64,000 bases of DNA from Clostridioides sp. ES-S-0010-02 (GCA_020641055.1 CP067345.1:3403317-3467316); one strand, 5' to 3'; positions 1 to 8,684 are shown, counted from the stretch's first letter. The notes: a model not told the origin generated them from the letters alone. Program-made: numbers and translations.

Positions 1-587
1 ATACAAGCACCACAGTTTAAACATTTATCTTCATGTATCATAGCTTTCATATTTTCTCTATCAAACCCTAAAGCATTAGTTGGACATACGCTCTTACATG
101 GTCTTACAACCTCTGAGATGGCATCATACTGACAAGCTTTTTTACACATTCCACAAGCCTTACATAATTCATGATTTATATAAGCCATTCCTCCAACATG
201 TGTAATAGCCCCAAATTTACAAGCTTCTTTACATCTATGTGCTAAACAACCTCTACAGATATCAGTTACTGTAAATTCATTTATTGGGCAACTATCACAT
301 GCTGCTTCTAAAATATATATTATTTGTTCATCTTCTCCTACATCCATTGTATCTAAATCTATTTTATCTTGACCTGGCAATAGTCCCATACTTACATTTA
401 CTCTTTCAGATATTATAGCTCTTTCTTTATAAACACAACATCTGTATGTAGGTTTCTCGCCTTTTATTATTTCATATTGAATATTATCCATTGCTTCTCT
501 TGTAAGGTTATCTTCTTTTCCAAGCCTAGCTATTGCAGTTAAAACATCATGTCTTAATTTGTGTATTTGTGTTTCAAATTGAAACAT
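1..587 (-). CDS. 4Fe-4S ferredoxin-domain protein, probably [FeFe] hydrogenase (N-terminal part only)
   Basis: Reading the minus strand from an ATG at 587 gives about 195 residues open to the window edge, so only the N-terminal part is present. A GGGGGTGG SD sits just upstream. After about 85 residues without clusters comes a cysteine-rich part: CDSC, CRGCLAHRCKEAC, then a classic 4Fe-4S set CKACGMCKKAC followed by a CxxxCP pair, and at the edge the beginning of a second set, CLNCGAC. This order fits the N-terminus of monomeric clostridial [FeFe] hydrogenases, which carry ferredoxin domains before the H-cluster domain. The H-cluster cysteines would lie outside the window, so the catalytic assignment is inference; another ferredoxin-domain oxidoreductase is possible. 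Confidence 0.6.
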   Translation of the reverse strand, partial: MFQFETQIHKLRHDVLTAIARLGKEDNLTREAMDNIQYEIIKGEKPTYRCCVYKERAIISERVNVSMGLLPGQDKIDLDTMDVGEDEQIIYILEAACDSCPINEFTVTDICRGCLAHRCKEACKFGAITHVGGMAYINHELCKACGMCKKACQYDAISEVVRPCKSVCPTNALGFDRENMKAMIHEDKCLNCGAC

Positions 588-964
588 GTTAATACCACCC
601 CCGTAAATAATTTTATACGGTATTATTATAGCATAATATTTCCTTTTATTAATATATATGTAAAATATTATATATTTAATTTTTATTTTATCGAATTCAT
701 ATATTGTTTTTTTATTTTATTATATAATAATAGTGATATTTCTGAAATTTCACTATTTTTAAATTTTATTTTTAACCTATTTTATAATATTTTTTATTAT
801 TTTTTTAAATTTTATTTTTTATTTTTCAATTTATATATTACATTTTTTGATATTAAATTTACCAGACTCTCTCAGATTTCTATTTTATTTTCTTTCATTA
901 TTAATATATTTTTTAATAAATTTTTTTAAATTATAAAATTGATTAACTTTTTTTAAAATTTCAA
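588..964. other. AT-rich intergenic region
   Basis: About 380 bases, almost only A and T, between two divergent genes. Reading frames here are low-complexity Phe/Tyr/Ile strings with no SD and I do not call a gene. It should hold the promoter of the hydrogenase-like gene on the minus strand, but I see no convincing -35/-10 pair. Confidence 0.5.
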
Positions 965-993
965 TTGCTTTTTTTTAAAATTTATGCTATATT
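965..993 (+). promoter_or_regulatory. Cold-shock gene promoter
   Basis: TTGCTT at 965-970, a 17-base spacer and TATATT at 988-993, with TGC directly before the -10 (extended -10). This predicts a leader of about 50 bases before the ATG at 1054, much shorter than the long thermosensor leader of E. coli cspA. Confidence 0.6.
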
Positions 994-1053
994 AATAGAA
1001 CAGACTTAATTTATTTAGTTTGTATTTTTTAATAAAGCGGAGGTTTTTTTATA

Positions 1054-1254
1054 ATGAAAAACGGAATAGTAAAATGGTTTAATAGTGAAAAAGGATTTGG
1101 ATTCATATCAGTAGAAGGAGAAGACGATGTTTTTGTACATTTCTCAGCTATACAAACTGATGGATACAAAACTTTAGAAGAAGGCGAAAAGGTTAGCTTT
1201 GATATAACTCAAGGTAATAGAGGACCTCAAGCTGAAAACGTAAATAGAATATAA
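1054..1254 (+). CDS. Cold-shock protein (CspA/CspB family)
   Basis: A 66-residue single cold-shock domain, the usual length for a complete Csp. It binds single-stranded RNA and DNA and acts as an RNA chaperone in the cytoplasm. Both nucleic-acid-binding motifs are present: RNP1 as KGFGFI (about residues 13-18) and RNP2 as VFVHF (about 26-30), and the N-terminus has the family's VKWFN. The start is supported by GCGGAGG 10 bases upstream. It is monocistronic, with its own extended -10 promoter and terminators downstream. No unusual residues. Family assignment is certain; which paralogue it is cannot be told from sequence alone. Confidence 0.95.
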   Translation: MKNGIVKWFNSEKGFGFISVEGEDDVFVHFSAIQTDGYKTLEEGEKVSFDITQGNRGPQAENVNRI

Positions 1255-1282
1255 TTATTTAATTTAAATATATATATTTTAG

Positions 1283-1310
1283 AAAAAGGAGCTACATAAG
1301 GCTCTTTTTT
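1283..1310 (+). terminator. Weak terminator after csp
   Basis: GAGC and GCTC arms, flanked by A and T runs that can extend the stem past a one-base bulge, followed by TTTTTT. It lies 28 bases after the csp stop. Confidence 0.5.
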
Positions 1311-1332
1311 ATTGTTTAAATTTATTGTTTAA

Positions 1333-1402
1333 AAAATAAAGAAGTTACCTTAAAAAAGTGCTAAGCTTAAAACAACTTATTTAAAGTAACTTCTTTATTT
1401 TA
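1333..1402. terminator. Bidirectional terminator between csp and speB
   Basis: Long inverted repeat: AAATAAAGAAGTTAC on the left and GTAACTTCTTTATTT on the right, with A and T runs at both ends. It can end transcripts from csp (plus) and from the spe operon (minus). Confidence 0.75.
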
Positions 1403-1427
1403 TAGTATATTATTTATACAGACTTCT

Positions 1428-2306
1428 CTACCTAAATTTACTTGATATTATTAAACATAATTCTCTCAATACTTTGCATGCTATAACTGTTGATACTCCT
1501 GTCGTATCATAATCAGGGCTAAGCTCTACAATATCACAACCAACTATATTTATATTAGATTTTTTTATAATCTTAAAAACATCTTGAAATTCTCTATAAT
1601 TTATACCACCAGGTTCTGGCGTGCCTGTGCCTGGAAATACAGATGCATCCAACACATCTAAATCTATAGTTAAATAAACATTTTTCCCATTCAATTTATT
1701 AATTATCTTTTCAAATGTATTTATTCCACCGACTTCCATATAGGTATGTTTTTGTTCTATTGCAAACTTAAATTCTTCTCTTGTTCCAGACCTTATTCCA
1801 AATTGAAATATTTTATCATCTCCAACAATATCCCATACTCTTTTAATTACTGTTGCATGAGAATTTTTACTGTTATTATATTCTTCTCTTAAATCTGTGT
1901 GAGCATCAAAATGAATTACATACACATCATTATACTTCTCATAAACTGCTTTAAAGGCTGGTAAAGTAACTAGATGTTCTCCACCAATCATAAATGGAAT
2001 CTTTAAATCTTCAACTATACTAGCAGTTTCATCATATATTTCTTTCAAAACTTGTTCTGTATCTCCAACACTAATTTCCAAATCTCCATAATCACATATA
2101 TTATAATCTTCTAAATCCAAGTCTAAAAAAGGACTATATGTCTCAAGACCATAAAATTCTTTTCTCATTGAGCTACTTGCAAATCTAGCTCCAGGTCTAT
2201 TTGAAGTAGTTCCATCAAACCCTACTCCAAACACTATCAGATTTGATTCTTCATAACTTTTATCCATACCCATAAATGTATTTATATGATAGAAATTACT
2301 CTTCAT
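1428..2306 (-). CDS. speB: Agmatinase
   Basis: Hydrolyses agmatine to putrescine and urea; cytoplasmic ureohydrolase with two Mn ions. 292 residues, normal for the arginase/agmatinase family. Metal-binding motifs are complete: GGEH (about 108-111), DAHTD (134-138), SHAT (149-152) and DLDVLD (215-220), followed by the family signature PGTGTPEPGG. The ATG at 2306 lies inside the last codons of speE (11-base overlap) and uses the SD AAAGGAGA within speE, so the two are probably translationally coupled. It is the last gene of the spe operon. With SpeA upstream the agmatine substrate is well supported; a plain arginase is less likely. Confidence 0.92.
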   Translation of the reverse strand: MKSNFYHINTFMGMDKSYEESNLIVFGVGFDGTTSNRPGARFASSSMRKEFYGLETYSPFLDLDLEDYNICDYGDLEISVGDTEQVLKEIYDETASIVEDLKIPFMIGGEHLVTLPAFKAVYEKYNDVYVIHFDAHTDLREEYNNSKNSHATVIKRVWDIVGDDKIFQFGIRSGTREEFKFAIEQKHTYMEVGGINTFEKIINKLNGKNVYLTIDLDVLDASVFPGTGTPEPGGINYREFQDVFKIIKKSNINIVGCDIVELSPDYDTTGVSTVIACKVLRELCLIISSKFR

Positions 2307-3147
2307 TTAGCATCTCCTTTACATATTGAGGTAACATAAATGAGCCTAAATGGATATCACTATTATAATACTTCGTTTTTAAATTTAATTTTTCCCAGCC
2401 ATCTCTATCTTGATTCTTTATTGGGTCTAGTTTTTTTGAAGCAAAGCCAAATAACCAGTGTCCAGATGGATATGTTGGTATATGTGCTTGATAAACTTTA
2501 GCTATTGGAAATATCCCTTTTAACTTATCGTTGGCTCTTTTCATTTCCTTAGCATTAAACTCAAAATAAGGACTTTCACTTTGATTTACTAAAATTCCAT
2601 CATCAGTTAGTATTCTATAACAATCTCTATAAAAATCATTTGAAAAAAGTCCTTCTCCTGGTCCTATTGGGTCAGTTGAATCTACTATTATCAGGTCATA
2701 AGATTTGTCATAAGCTTCCTTAACAAATTTAACTCCATCTTCAAAATATAAATTTACTCTTTCATCATCTAATTTACATGAACATATATCTATATACTCT
2801 TTAGACACATCCACAACCATTTTATCTATTTCAACCATATCAATTTTTTCTATTTTAGGATAACGACTTAACTCTCTTACTGTACCACCATCTCCACCAC
2901 CTATAACTAAGACTTTTTTAATATTTAGATTTGTAGCCATAGGAACATGAGTTATCATATCATGATATATAAACTCATCTTTATATGTCACCATCATTAA
3001 ACCATCTATTGTCAGAAACTTACCAAATTCCTCACTATCAAACACATCTATTCTTTGAAATTCAGATTTTCCTTCAAACAAATGTCTATCTACTTTTATA
3101 GAAAATCTTACATTTTTTGTCCATTCCTCTGTATACCAAAGTTCCAT
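2296..3147 (-). CDS. speE: Spermidine synthase
   Basis: Transfers the aminopropyl group of decarboxylated S-adenosylmethionine to putrescine, giving spermidine. 283 residues, typical length. The nucleotide-binding loop GGGDGGT is at about 83-89, the acidic VEID at about 105-108, the catalytic DSTDP at about 156-160, and the C-terminal YPSGHW substrate-binding segment is present. Starts at an ATG behind GTGAGG, 35 bases after speD, and overlaps speB by 11 bases. SpeD supplies the aminopropyl donor and SpeB the putrescine, so the operon encodes a complete arginine-to-spermidine route. Whether it accepts other diamines cannot be judged here. Confidence 0.93.
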   Translation of the reverse strand: MELWYTEEWTKNVRFSIKVDRHLFEGKSEFQRIDVFDSEEFGKFLTIDGLMMVTYKDEFIYHDMITHVPMATNLNIKKVLVIGGGDGGTVRELSRYPKIEKIDMVEIDKMVVDVSKEYIDICSCKLDDERVNLYFEDGVKFVKEAYDKSYDLIIVDSTDPIGPGEGLFSNDFYRDCYRILTDDGILVNQSESPYFEFNAKEMKRANDKLKGIFPIAKVYQAHIPTYPSGHWLFGFASKKLDPIKNQDRDGWEKLNLKTKYYNSDIHLGSFMLPQYVKEMLNEE

Positions 3148-3182
3148 ATAATAATCCTCACTTTCATTTATCTATTTTACGT

Positions 3183-3596
3183 TTATACTGCTTCAGGTTT
3201 ATGAGTGATTTTACCTAAATCTTTTTTTGAATATTTTTTTATTTTTGTTGTCAATCCTCTTGGAATTTCTGTGGACTCACTTCTTTCTGATTTTAGAAGC
3301 TGTTCCAATAATTCAAAACTTTTCCATGGGTCTATATCACCACAAGTGAAAAAATCCGCCGCTGCATAACCATATTCAGGCCAAGTATGTATTGTCAAAT
3401 GAGATTCAGCAATTATTACAGCACCTGAAACCCCCCAAGGATTAAAATGGTGAAATACAGAATCAACAATTGTAGCCTTTGCGTTTAATGCTGAATCATT
3501 CATAAAATTTTCTATAAGATGTGGGTCTTTAAGTATACTCTCATCACAGTTATAGTATTCTACTAGTATATGTCTTCCTAGTGTTTCAAATTTCAT
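3183..3596 (-). CDS. speD: S-adenosylmethionine decarboxylase proenzyme
   Basis: Pyruvoyl enzyme that decarboxylates S-adenosylmethionine to make the aminopropyl donor for SpeE. I place the start at the ATG at 3596 (137 residues, beginning MKFETLGRH) because bacterial class 1b enzymes begin just before the GRH motif and AAAGGAG lies upstream; a GTG at 3653 extends the frame by 19 residues but has no SD. Self-cleavage is expected between E64 and S65 in [12 protein letters not shown], making the pyruvoyl group from S65. H70 and C85 (FFTCGD) match the processing and catalytic residues of the family. It lies between speA and speE. Confidence 0.92.
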   Translation of the reverse strand: MKFETLGRHILVEYYNCDESILKDPHLIENFMNDSALNAKATIVDSVFHHFNPWGVSGAVIIAESHLTIHTWPEYGYAAADFFTCGDIDPWKSFELLEQLLKSERSESTEIPRGLTTKIKKYSKKDLGKITHKPEAV

Positions 3597-3656
3597 TTCA
3601 ATCCCAACTCCTTTTACATATTTATATGTACTATTGTATTTATCCAATAACACAAT

Positions 3657-5132
3657 TTATTTTATAACGAGTATTGTATCTAAGTTTTTATCTTGCATAT
3701 CAGTCAAATATGCATTACTCTTTTTTAAAAAAACAATATACTCCATAATTTCTTTTGTTATTAATTCTCCTGGAGTAACAATTGGTATGCCTGGTGGGTA
3801 TGCCATTATTGATTCTCCACAAATTCTACCTATGCATGACTTAATATCTATGCTTTCTTTAGATGCATAAAAAGCTTCTCGCGGATTAAGCTCAATAGTT
3901 GGATTTATTTGAATCATATTAAACTCATTTAACTTGGTTTCTTTTCTATAATTTTTTTCAATTATAGAAAGAGCCTTAACCAATCTGTCAATATCTGATT
4001 TGTTGGTTCCAATAGACACAAGTGCCAAGATATTGTACAAATCGCCTAGTTCTACTTGAATTGAAAACTTTTTATACAACAAATCATACACTTCAAAACC
4101 AGTTAAATTTAACCCTTTTACATTTATACATAATTTAGTTTCATCTATAAATTTAACACCTTTTCTTTTTAATATTTCGGTAGACAAAACATCTATTCCA
4201 TCTATTTTATTTAATCTAGCTTTTGCATATCTAGATAAATTTAATGCTTTTGATAATTGTTCTTCTCCATTTTCAACTAGGTTAACTCTTGCTCCATCTA
4301 TACTTGCCATAAGTAAATAAGATGCAGATGTAGACTGTAACATGTTGATTGACTGAAGTACTTTTTCAACTCTTATATTTTCTCTATTCAATAAAAGTGC
4401 TGAAGATTGTGTCAATGCTCCTCCAGTTTTATGTATACTTACAGCCACCATATCTGCTCCTAAACTTATTGCAGAAGGAGGTAAATCTAAATGAAATGGA
4501 AAATGAGCACCATGAGCTTCATCTACTAATACTAAAAGATTATTTTTATGACATAATTCTATGATGCTCTCAAGGTCTGCACAAGCACCATAATAAGTTG
4601 GATTAAGTAAAAATAAAGCTTTTATATCGCAGTTTTTTTCTATTTCCTCTTTAACTTTCTCAATAGTAATATTTAAACTTATACCTAATTGCTCATCAAA
4701 TTCTGGTTGTATAAATATTGGTATTCCTCCACAAAGTATTAAAGCATTTATTACTGACTTATGAATATTTCTTGGTAGCAATACTTTTTCTCCTGGATTT
4801 ATTACACTTAAAATCATTGCATGTATTGCTTGTGTAGTACCATTAGTTATAAAGAATGCTTCATCAGCCATATAAGCCTGTGCTAATAAATCTTGTGCAT
4901 TTTTTATGACTCCAGTTGGATTAGATACATTATCCATAGTGGGTGATGAGTTTATATCCATTTTCATGAGATTTTCACCTAGATATTTATTTAATATATC
5001 TACACCTCTATTTTTCACATGTCCAGGTACATCAAAGCAAGCTATATCTCTTTTTGAATATTCTTTTAATGATTCCAATAATGGAGCACATTCATAGCTC
5101 AATTCAACTGCATTTGCGAACTCACTGTCCAT
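3657..5132 (-). CDS. speA: Arginine decarboxylase (fold-type I, Orn/Lys/Arg decarboxylase family)
   Basis: PLP enzyme, 491 residues, first gene of the spe operon. Visible motifs: NGTTQ (about 97-101), DEAHGAH (204-210) and the Schiff-base lysine in SIHKTGG (K235), followed by the smaller C-terminal domain of the family, including the AYPPGIP segment. The family also decarboxylates lysine or ornithine. Arginine is inferred because agmatinase is encoded in the same operon and would otherwise have no substrate. The start at 5132 follows GAGGGGAT. A promoter with a perfect TATAAT lies about 100 bases upstream. The protein lacks the N-terminal receiver-like wing domain of the large inducible enzymes, as expected for the Gram-positive short form. 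Confidence 0.88.
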   Translation of the reverse strand: MDSEFANAVELSYECAPLLESLKEYSKRDIACFDVPGHVKNRGVDILNKYLGENLMKMDINSSPTMDNVSNPTGVIKNAQDLLAQAYMADEAFFITNGTTQAIHAMILSVINPGEKVLLPRNIHKSVINALILCGGIPIFIQPEFDEQLGISLNITIEKVKEEIEKNCDIKALFLLNPTYYGACADLESIIELCHKNNLLVLVDEAHGAHFPFHLDLPPSAISLGADMVAVSIHKTGGALTQSSALLLNRENIRVEKVLQSINMLQSTSASYLLMASIDGARVNLVENGEEQLSKALNLSRYAKARLNKIDGIDVLSTEILKRKGVKFIDETKLCINVKGLNLTGFEVYDLLYKKFSIQVELGDLYNILALVSIGTNKSDIDRLVKALSIIEKNYRKETKLNEFNMIQINPTIELNPREAFYASKESIDIKSCIGRICGESIMAYPPGIPIVTPGELITKEIMEYIVFLKKSNAYLTDMQDKNLDTILVIK

Positions 5133-5230
5133 GACTTTAAATTCATCCCCTCTCTATATTCTAATATTTTCATTGTTTTTATTTATTATTTCTATTTTTT
5201 ATTTTTACTTTTATTAAACTCATGATATTT

Positions 5231-5259
5231 ATTATATTAACAAACAAGTATTTTTACAA
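5231..5259 (-). promoter_or_regulatory. Promoter of the spe operon
   Basis: On the minus strand TTGTAA (5259-5254), a 17-base spacer and TATAAT (5236-5231). It predicts a leader of about 90 bases before speA. The spacer contains the second copy of a TACTTG repeat, which could be an operator half-site. Confidence 0.6.
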
Positions 5260-5606
5260 GTATTTTTTTATTTCATATCAAAAACCTATACCTTAGTGTT
5301 ATCAATATTTATAAACTTTTATATTTTTTATTGTTTATATTAATTTTTTTTAGAATTAGTATTTGTAAACTTTCTTATTTTTAGTCAATTTCTTATTTTT
5401 ATTTTTTTCAAGTTTTACTAACGCTTTAAGTTTAATATTTTTAATTAGTATGTATTCTATTACTAAACTTTTATACTATTTTTATTTTATATATTAAAAT
5501 CCATAGTTTAGTGTAACTAAATAATTTTCATATTTGTAGATTTAAATTTTTTATAAAAATTATTAAAATTTAATCTAATACTATAGAATAAATTCTATTT
5601 GTACAA
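5260..5606. other. AT-rich intergenic region upstream of spe
   Basis: About 350 bases between the spe promoter and the MATE-gene terminator. It is almost pure A and T, with no coding frame and no strong dyad that I can see. Confidence 0.5.
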
Positions 5607-5641
5607 ACAAAAATAGAGTAGTAAATAAATTCACTACTCTA
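5607..5641 (-). terminator. Terminator of the MATE gene
   Basis: Perfect 9-bp inverted repeat TAGAGTAGT / ACTACTCTA (5614-5622 and 5633-5641), followed on the minus strand by TTTTTG. Confidence 0.85.
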
Positions 5642-5660
5642 GATTTATAGTATCATAACA

Positions 5661-6965
5661 TTATAGACTTATAGCATTTTTTGTACATTCCTTTATATTT
5701 GCTACTTTACTCATAATTATAACTGTTAAAAGTTCTGAAACAGCCATACTTACCCATATTCCATTTACTCCAAATAACTTAGAAAAAACAAGTAGTATAA
5801 TTGGCAACAGTAGGATTGAACGTAAAACGCCTATAATATTAGAATGTACTGGCATTTCTATCGCCTGATAATACATCATAGTTGTCAAATTCTTCCCAAT
5901 CATAAGATAGGCTAAATTAGCCATATTAAGTGCAACATAGGCCATTAAAATAATTTCTCTATCACTTGTAAATATTTTTATAATTTCTTTTCCAAATAAA
6001 AAACATATTACTGTAAACATTATAGATACAAAGAAACTCATTTTTGTTGCCATATTATAATAGCCTAACATTTTTTTACTTTCTTTAGAACCAAAATTAT
6101 AGCTTATAAGTGGTTGAACACCTAAAGTTATACCCATTAAGAGATTATAAATATTAGTAGTTACATAGTTTACTACAGCATAAGCAGAAAGACCTACATC
6201 TCCAACAACTCTTGTCAAAACTATATTATGTGCAAGTATAATTATTGAAAAAGCACTCTCTGCAAAGAATGAGGGAAATCCTATATTAAATAATTCTTTT
6301 AAAACATCCTTTTCTATCTTTGCTGAACCAAAAGATAACTTACCTTTTTTAAACATAAAATGAGGTAACATTATTATAAGTGTAGATAGTTGACCTAAGC
6401 CACTTGCAATTGCTGCACTTTTTACACCAAATCCAAGCTTAAATATAAATAGATAATTTAAAGTTATATGAAATATTGTTCCTGACACAGTAGCTATCAT
6501 AGCAAGTTTTGGTCTTCCATCATTTCTTAAAAAACTACAAAAAACAAGACCTAGCAAATTTGGTAAACAGAAAATAGCATAAAATGTTAAATATTCAGAA
6601 GATAATCCTACTAAATTTTCTGTTGCTCCCATAATTCTAACTATATGCTCTGAAAAAAGTATACAAATTATTGTAAGAGATAAACTACCTATTATTAAGA
6701 TTTTTATCACTTGTCTAAATATATTTACAGCCCTTTCATCATCTCTAGAACCAAATTTTTTGGAAACCAGTACTCCTCCTCCAACTGCCATTAAACTGGA
6801 TAATCCTAAAAATACCATTACAAGAGGCATTACTATACTAACAGCTGTAAGTGCTGAATCGCCTAGTCCTTTTCCCAAAAATATTCCATCTAATATTGTA
6901 TTAAATGATGATACAAACATAGCAAGAGCTGATGGTATAGCATACTCTAAAAATTTTTTTGCCAT
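5661..6965 (-). CDS. MATE-family multidrug/cation exporter
   Basis: A 434-residue integral membrane protein with about 12 hydrophobic segments, the normal MATE size, in two similar halves (LGKGLGDSALTAV in the first; SAYAVVNY and QPLISYNFG in the second). These exporters expel organic cations and drugs against a Na or H gradient. I use the ATG at 6965 (MAKKFLEYAIPSA); an in-frame ATG at 6983 lies within the SD GGGAGGGAG itself. Its promoter just upstream has the 19-base spacer and central dyad typical of MerR activation, and the next gene upstream encodes a MerR regulator. Substrate unknown. Confidence 0.9.
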   Translation of the reverse strand: MAKKFLEYAIPSALAMFVSSFNTILDGIFLGKGLGDSALTAVSIVMPLVMVFLGLSSLMAVGGGVLVSKKFGSRDDERAVNIFRQVIKILIIGSLSLTIICILFSEHIVRIMGATENLVGLSSEYLTFYAIFCLPNLLGLVFCSFLRNDGRPKLAMIATVSGTIFHITLNYLFIFKLGFGVKSAAIASGLGQLSTLIIMLPHFMFKKGKLSFGSAKIEKDVLKELFNIGFPSFFAESAFSIIILAHNIVLTRVVGDVGLSAYAVVNYVTTNIYNLLMGITLGVQPLISYNFGSKESKKMLGYYNMATKMSFFVSIMFTVICFLFGKEIIKIFTSDREIILMAYVALNMANLAYLMIGKNLTTMMYYQAIEMPVHSNIIGVLRSILLLPIILLVFSKLFGVNGIWVSMAVSELLTVIIMSKVANIKECTKNAISL

Positions 6966-7018
6966 TAAAAATCTCCCTCCCATAGATTATTATAATAAAT
7001 ATTATTTCACTATATAAA

Positions 7019-7049
7019 ATACTAATCTATCCTCTGAGGGTAGAGTCAA
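7019..7049 (-). promoter_or_regulatory. MerR-type promoter and operator for the MATE gene
   Basis: On the minus strand TTGACT (7049-7044), exactly 19 bases, then TAGTAT (7024-7019). The spacer holds a near-perfect dyad, CTACCCTC-A-GAGGATAG. Over-long spacers with a central dyad are the hallmark of promoters that MerR-family proteins activate by twisting DNA. It lies between the merR-type gene and the exporter, so the exporter has its own inducible promoter. Confidence 0.85.
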
Positions 7050-7062
7050 GTTTTTTTGTATA

Positions 7063-7875
7063 CTATTTTTTTCTTATTTCTAATTGAACCAATGTCTTTT
7101 CTTTTGTATCTGAATCTACTCTGGAAAGCATCCATATTTCATTAAAATTTCCAACAAGTTCTATATTATTATTCTTTGCATAATCTATTATTTTTTGATA
7201 ATAATCATAGGCATTATTCCAATTATCATCATATATAATTGTTAAATATTCACCTGCTGGTAAAATATGCTCATTCTCATATTCTTCTCTTTCTTTAAAA
7301 TCTACTATATCATCATATAATAATGCTTTACCTTCTTTGATTACTTTCTCATATGAAATACTACCTGAGATTATAGGATATACATCATTATACTTATCTT
7401 GAATGTGTAAAATAATATGTCTCAGATACATCTCAAGTTCCACTTCATCCTTTGAATTACATTTATATACATTTACTTTTCTTTCTTTATTGTATTTTAT
7501 AAATACATTATTTAAATCATATTTTAACAGTTCATTTACTTTAAATTCTATATCATTTAGATAATTTTTCACATCTGATAGTTCTTTTATTTTATTTTCT
7601 ATCATTTTACTTTGTCTATCAATTGTATTCATCATAGAATCAATTGAACTGTCTGAATCAATTAATTTTTTTATATCTTCAAGAGCCATACCCATAATCT
7701 TACAGTACTTAATTACATCTATACTCATAAATTGTTCTCTTGAATAATACCTATATTTATTTTCTTGATTTACATATGCTGGTTTTAATATACCTACTTT
7801 ATCGTAGTATCTTAGAGTTTTTATTGATAAATCAAAAAGTCTAGACACTTCTCCTATTGAAAAATATGTTTTTAT
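7063..7875 (-). CDS. MerR-family regulator with effector-binding domain (BmrR-like)
   Basis: N-terminal MerR winged helix (FSIGEVSRLFDLSIKTLRYY), then KVGILKP and the YRYYSREQF wing, a coiled-coil dimer helix (about residues 75-115) and a C-terminal GyrI/BmrR-like ligand-binding domain. It probably activates the adjacent MATE exporter on drug binding. The start is unusual. The only upstream ATG (7902) coincides with the predicted transcription start, and the strong SD AAGGGAGGGG (7890-7881) lies inside that frame, five bases before an in-frame ATA at 7875. I place the start at this ATA (270 residues, beginning KTYFSIGEV). If wrong, the protein starts at 7902 with 279 residues. Confidence 0.85.
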   Translation of the reverse strand: MKTYFSIGEVSRLFDLSIKTLRYYDKVGILKPAYVNQENKYRYYSREQFMSIDVIKYCKIMGMALEDIKKLIDSDSSIDSMMNTIDRQSKMIENKIKELSDVKNYLNDIEFKVNELLKYDLNNVFIKYNKERKVNVYKCNSKDEVELEMYLRHIILHIQDKYNDVYPIISGSISYEKVIKEGKALLYDDIVDFKEREEYENEHILPAGEYLTIIYDDNWNNAYDYYQKIIDYAKNNNIELVGNFNEIWMLSRVDSDTKEKTLVQLEIRKK

Positions 7876-7906
7876 ATTATCCCCTCCCTTTATATTTTGC
7901 ATTAAA

Positions 7907-7935
7907 ATAGTACTACATTAACCTATAAATATCAA
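7907..7935 (-). promoter_or_regulatory. Promoter of the MerR-type gene
   Basis: On the minus strand TTGATA (7935-7930), 17 bases, TACTAT (7912-7907). The predicted start point is about 7900, so the ATG at 7902 would not be on the message, which supports translation from the downstream SD at 7890-7881. Confidence 0.55.
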
Positions 7936-7981
7936 TATAAAATTAATTGTATTTTTAATTAATTTTATATTGATATTTATA
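7924..7981. repeat. Perfect 25-bp inverted repeat upstream of the MerR gene
   Basis: Arms 7924-7948 and 7957-7981 are exact reverse complements, with an 8-base loop. There is no T run on either side, so it is not an ordinary terminator. The left arm contains the -35 of the merR promoter, so an operator or a cruciform-forming site is possible. Confidence 0.8.
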
Positions 7982-8013
7982 TATTAAAAATAATAAAATA
8001 ATGATAGAATTAT

Positions 8014-8049
8014 AAAAAAATAAGAGAAGCTTTTAAAAGCTTCTCTTAT
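8014..8049 (-). terminator. Terminator of the GntR gene
   Basis: Perfect 30-base palindrome (8020-8049) followed on the minus strand by seven T. The gene's TAA stop lies within the stem. Confidence 0.85.
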
Positions 8050-8684
8050 TCCATCTCTGCTATAGGTATCGTTTTCCAATGTTTTCTTAAAATTGCTTCA
8101 ACATTTTCTGAATCCTTTGCTCTCATAAACTTCACTGCCTCAATATGTTGATTATTGCTGTAAGTTAGCATTTTATACAATTCTTCTTCATTGTCGCTAG
8201 TATATGACTTTGACATAAAATTATATCTAAGAGAGTTCAACATATTTATTAACACCTGATTATCTGATTTTGCTATGTATATATCGTGAAATTCATTGCT
8301 TAGTTTTAAGTAGTTATTGTAATTTTTATACTTTATAGAGATAGCCATCATTTCTGTTAACTCGTCCATTTTTATTAAATCTGATTCAGTTAAATTTTCT
8401 AAAGATGAAGAGCCTGCTAACGCATCTAACATACCAATTACAGAGTATGTGTCTAGTTTTTCCTTTTCCTGAAACTCTTTTACCACAAATCCCTTATTAG
8501 GTATCTTTTCTAGTAAATTTTCACCTGCCAACCTCGTTAGTGCTTCCCTTGCTGGTGTTCTACTAACTCCAATAGAGTTACAAATTTCAGATTCAGTAAT
8601 TCTCTGATTAGCTTCATACTCTCCATTTTGGATTTTTTTTGATATATAGTCATAGACTTGAGTTGTAAGTGGATCTACTTTCAT
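8046..8684 (-). CDS. GntR-family regulator, FCD (FadR-type) subfamily
   Basis: 212 residues from the ATG at 8684, chosen because GGAGGAGTG precedes it (an in-frame ATG at 8699 is part of that SD). The N-terminal winged helix is complete, with ITESEICNSIGVSRTPAREALTRL as recognition region; the C-terminal half (about 85-205) is an all-helical FCD ligand domain with conserved histidines typical of metal/carboxylate binding. Such proteins repress genes of sugar-acid, amino-acid or fatty-acid metabolism, but no adjacent catabolic operon identifies the ligand. It lies between the glycogen operon and the MATE locus, with its own terminator. An imperfect inverted repeat (8722-8744) upstream of its start might be an autoregulatory site. 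Confidence 0.88.
   Translation of the reverse strand: MKVDPLTTQVYDYISKKIQNGEYEANQRITESEICNSIGVSRTPAREALTRLAGENLLEKIPNKGFVVKEFQEKEKLDTYSVIGMLDALAGSSSLENLTESDLIKMDELTEMMAISIKYKNYNNYLKLSNEFHDIYIAKSDNQVLINMLNSLRYNFMSKSYTSDNEEELYKMLTYSNNQHIEAVKFMRAKDSENVEAILRKHWKTIPIAEME

Noticed and set aside
561-929. Plus-strand open frame of 122 codons
   Set aside because: Low-complexity Phe/Ile/Tyr translation of an AT-rich spacer, no SD, overlaps the start of the divergent hydrolase-like gene.
7921-7990. Insertion sequence or MITE at the merR palindrome
   Set aside because: No target-site duplication and no second copy in this window; kept only as an inverted repeat.
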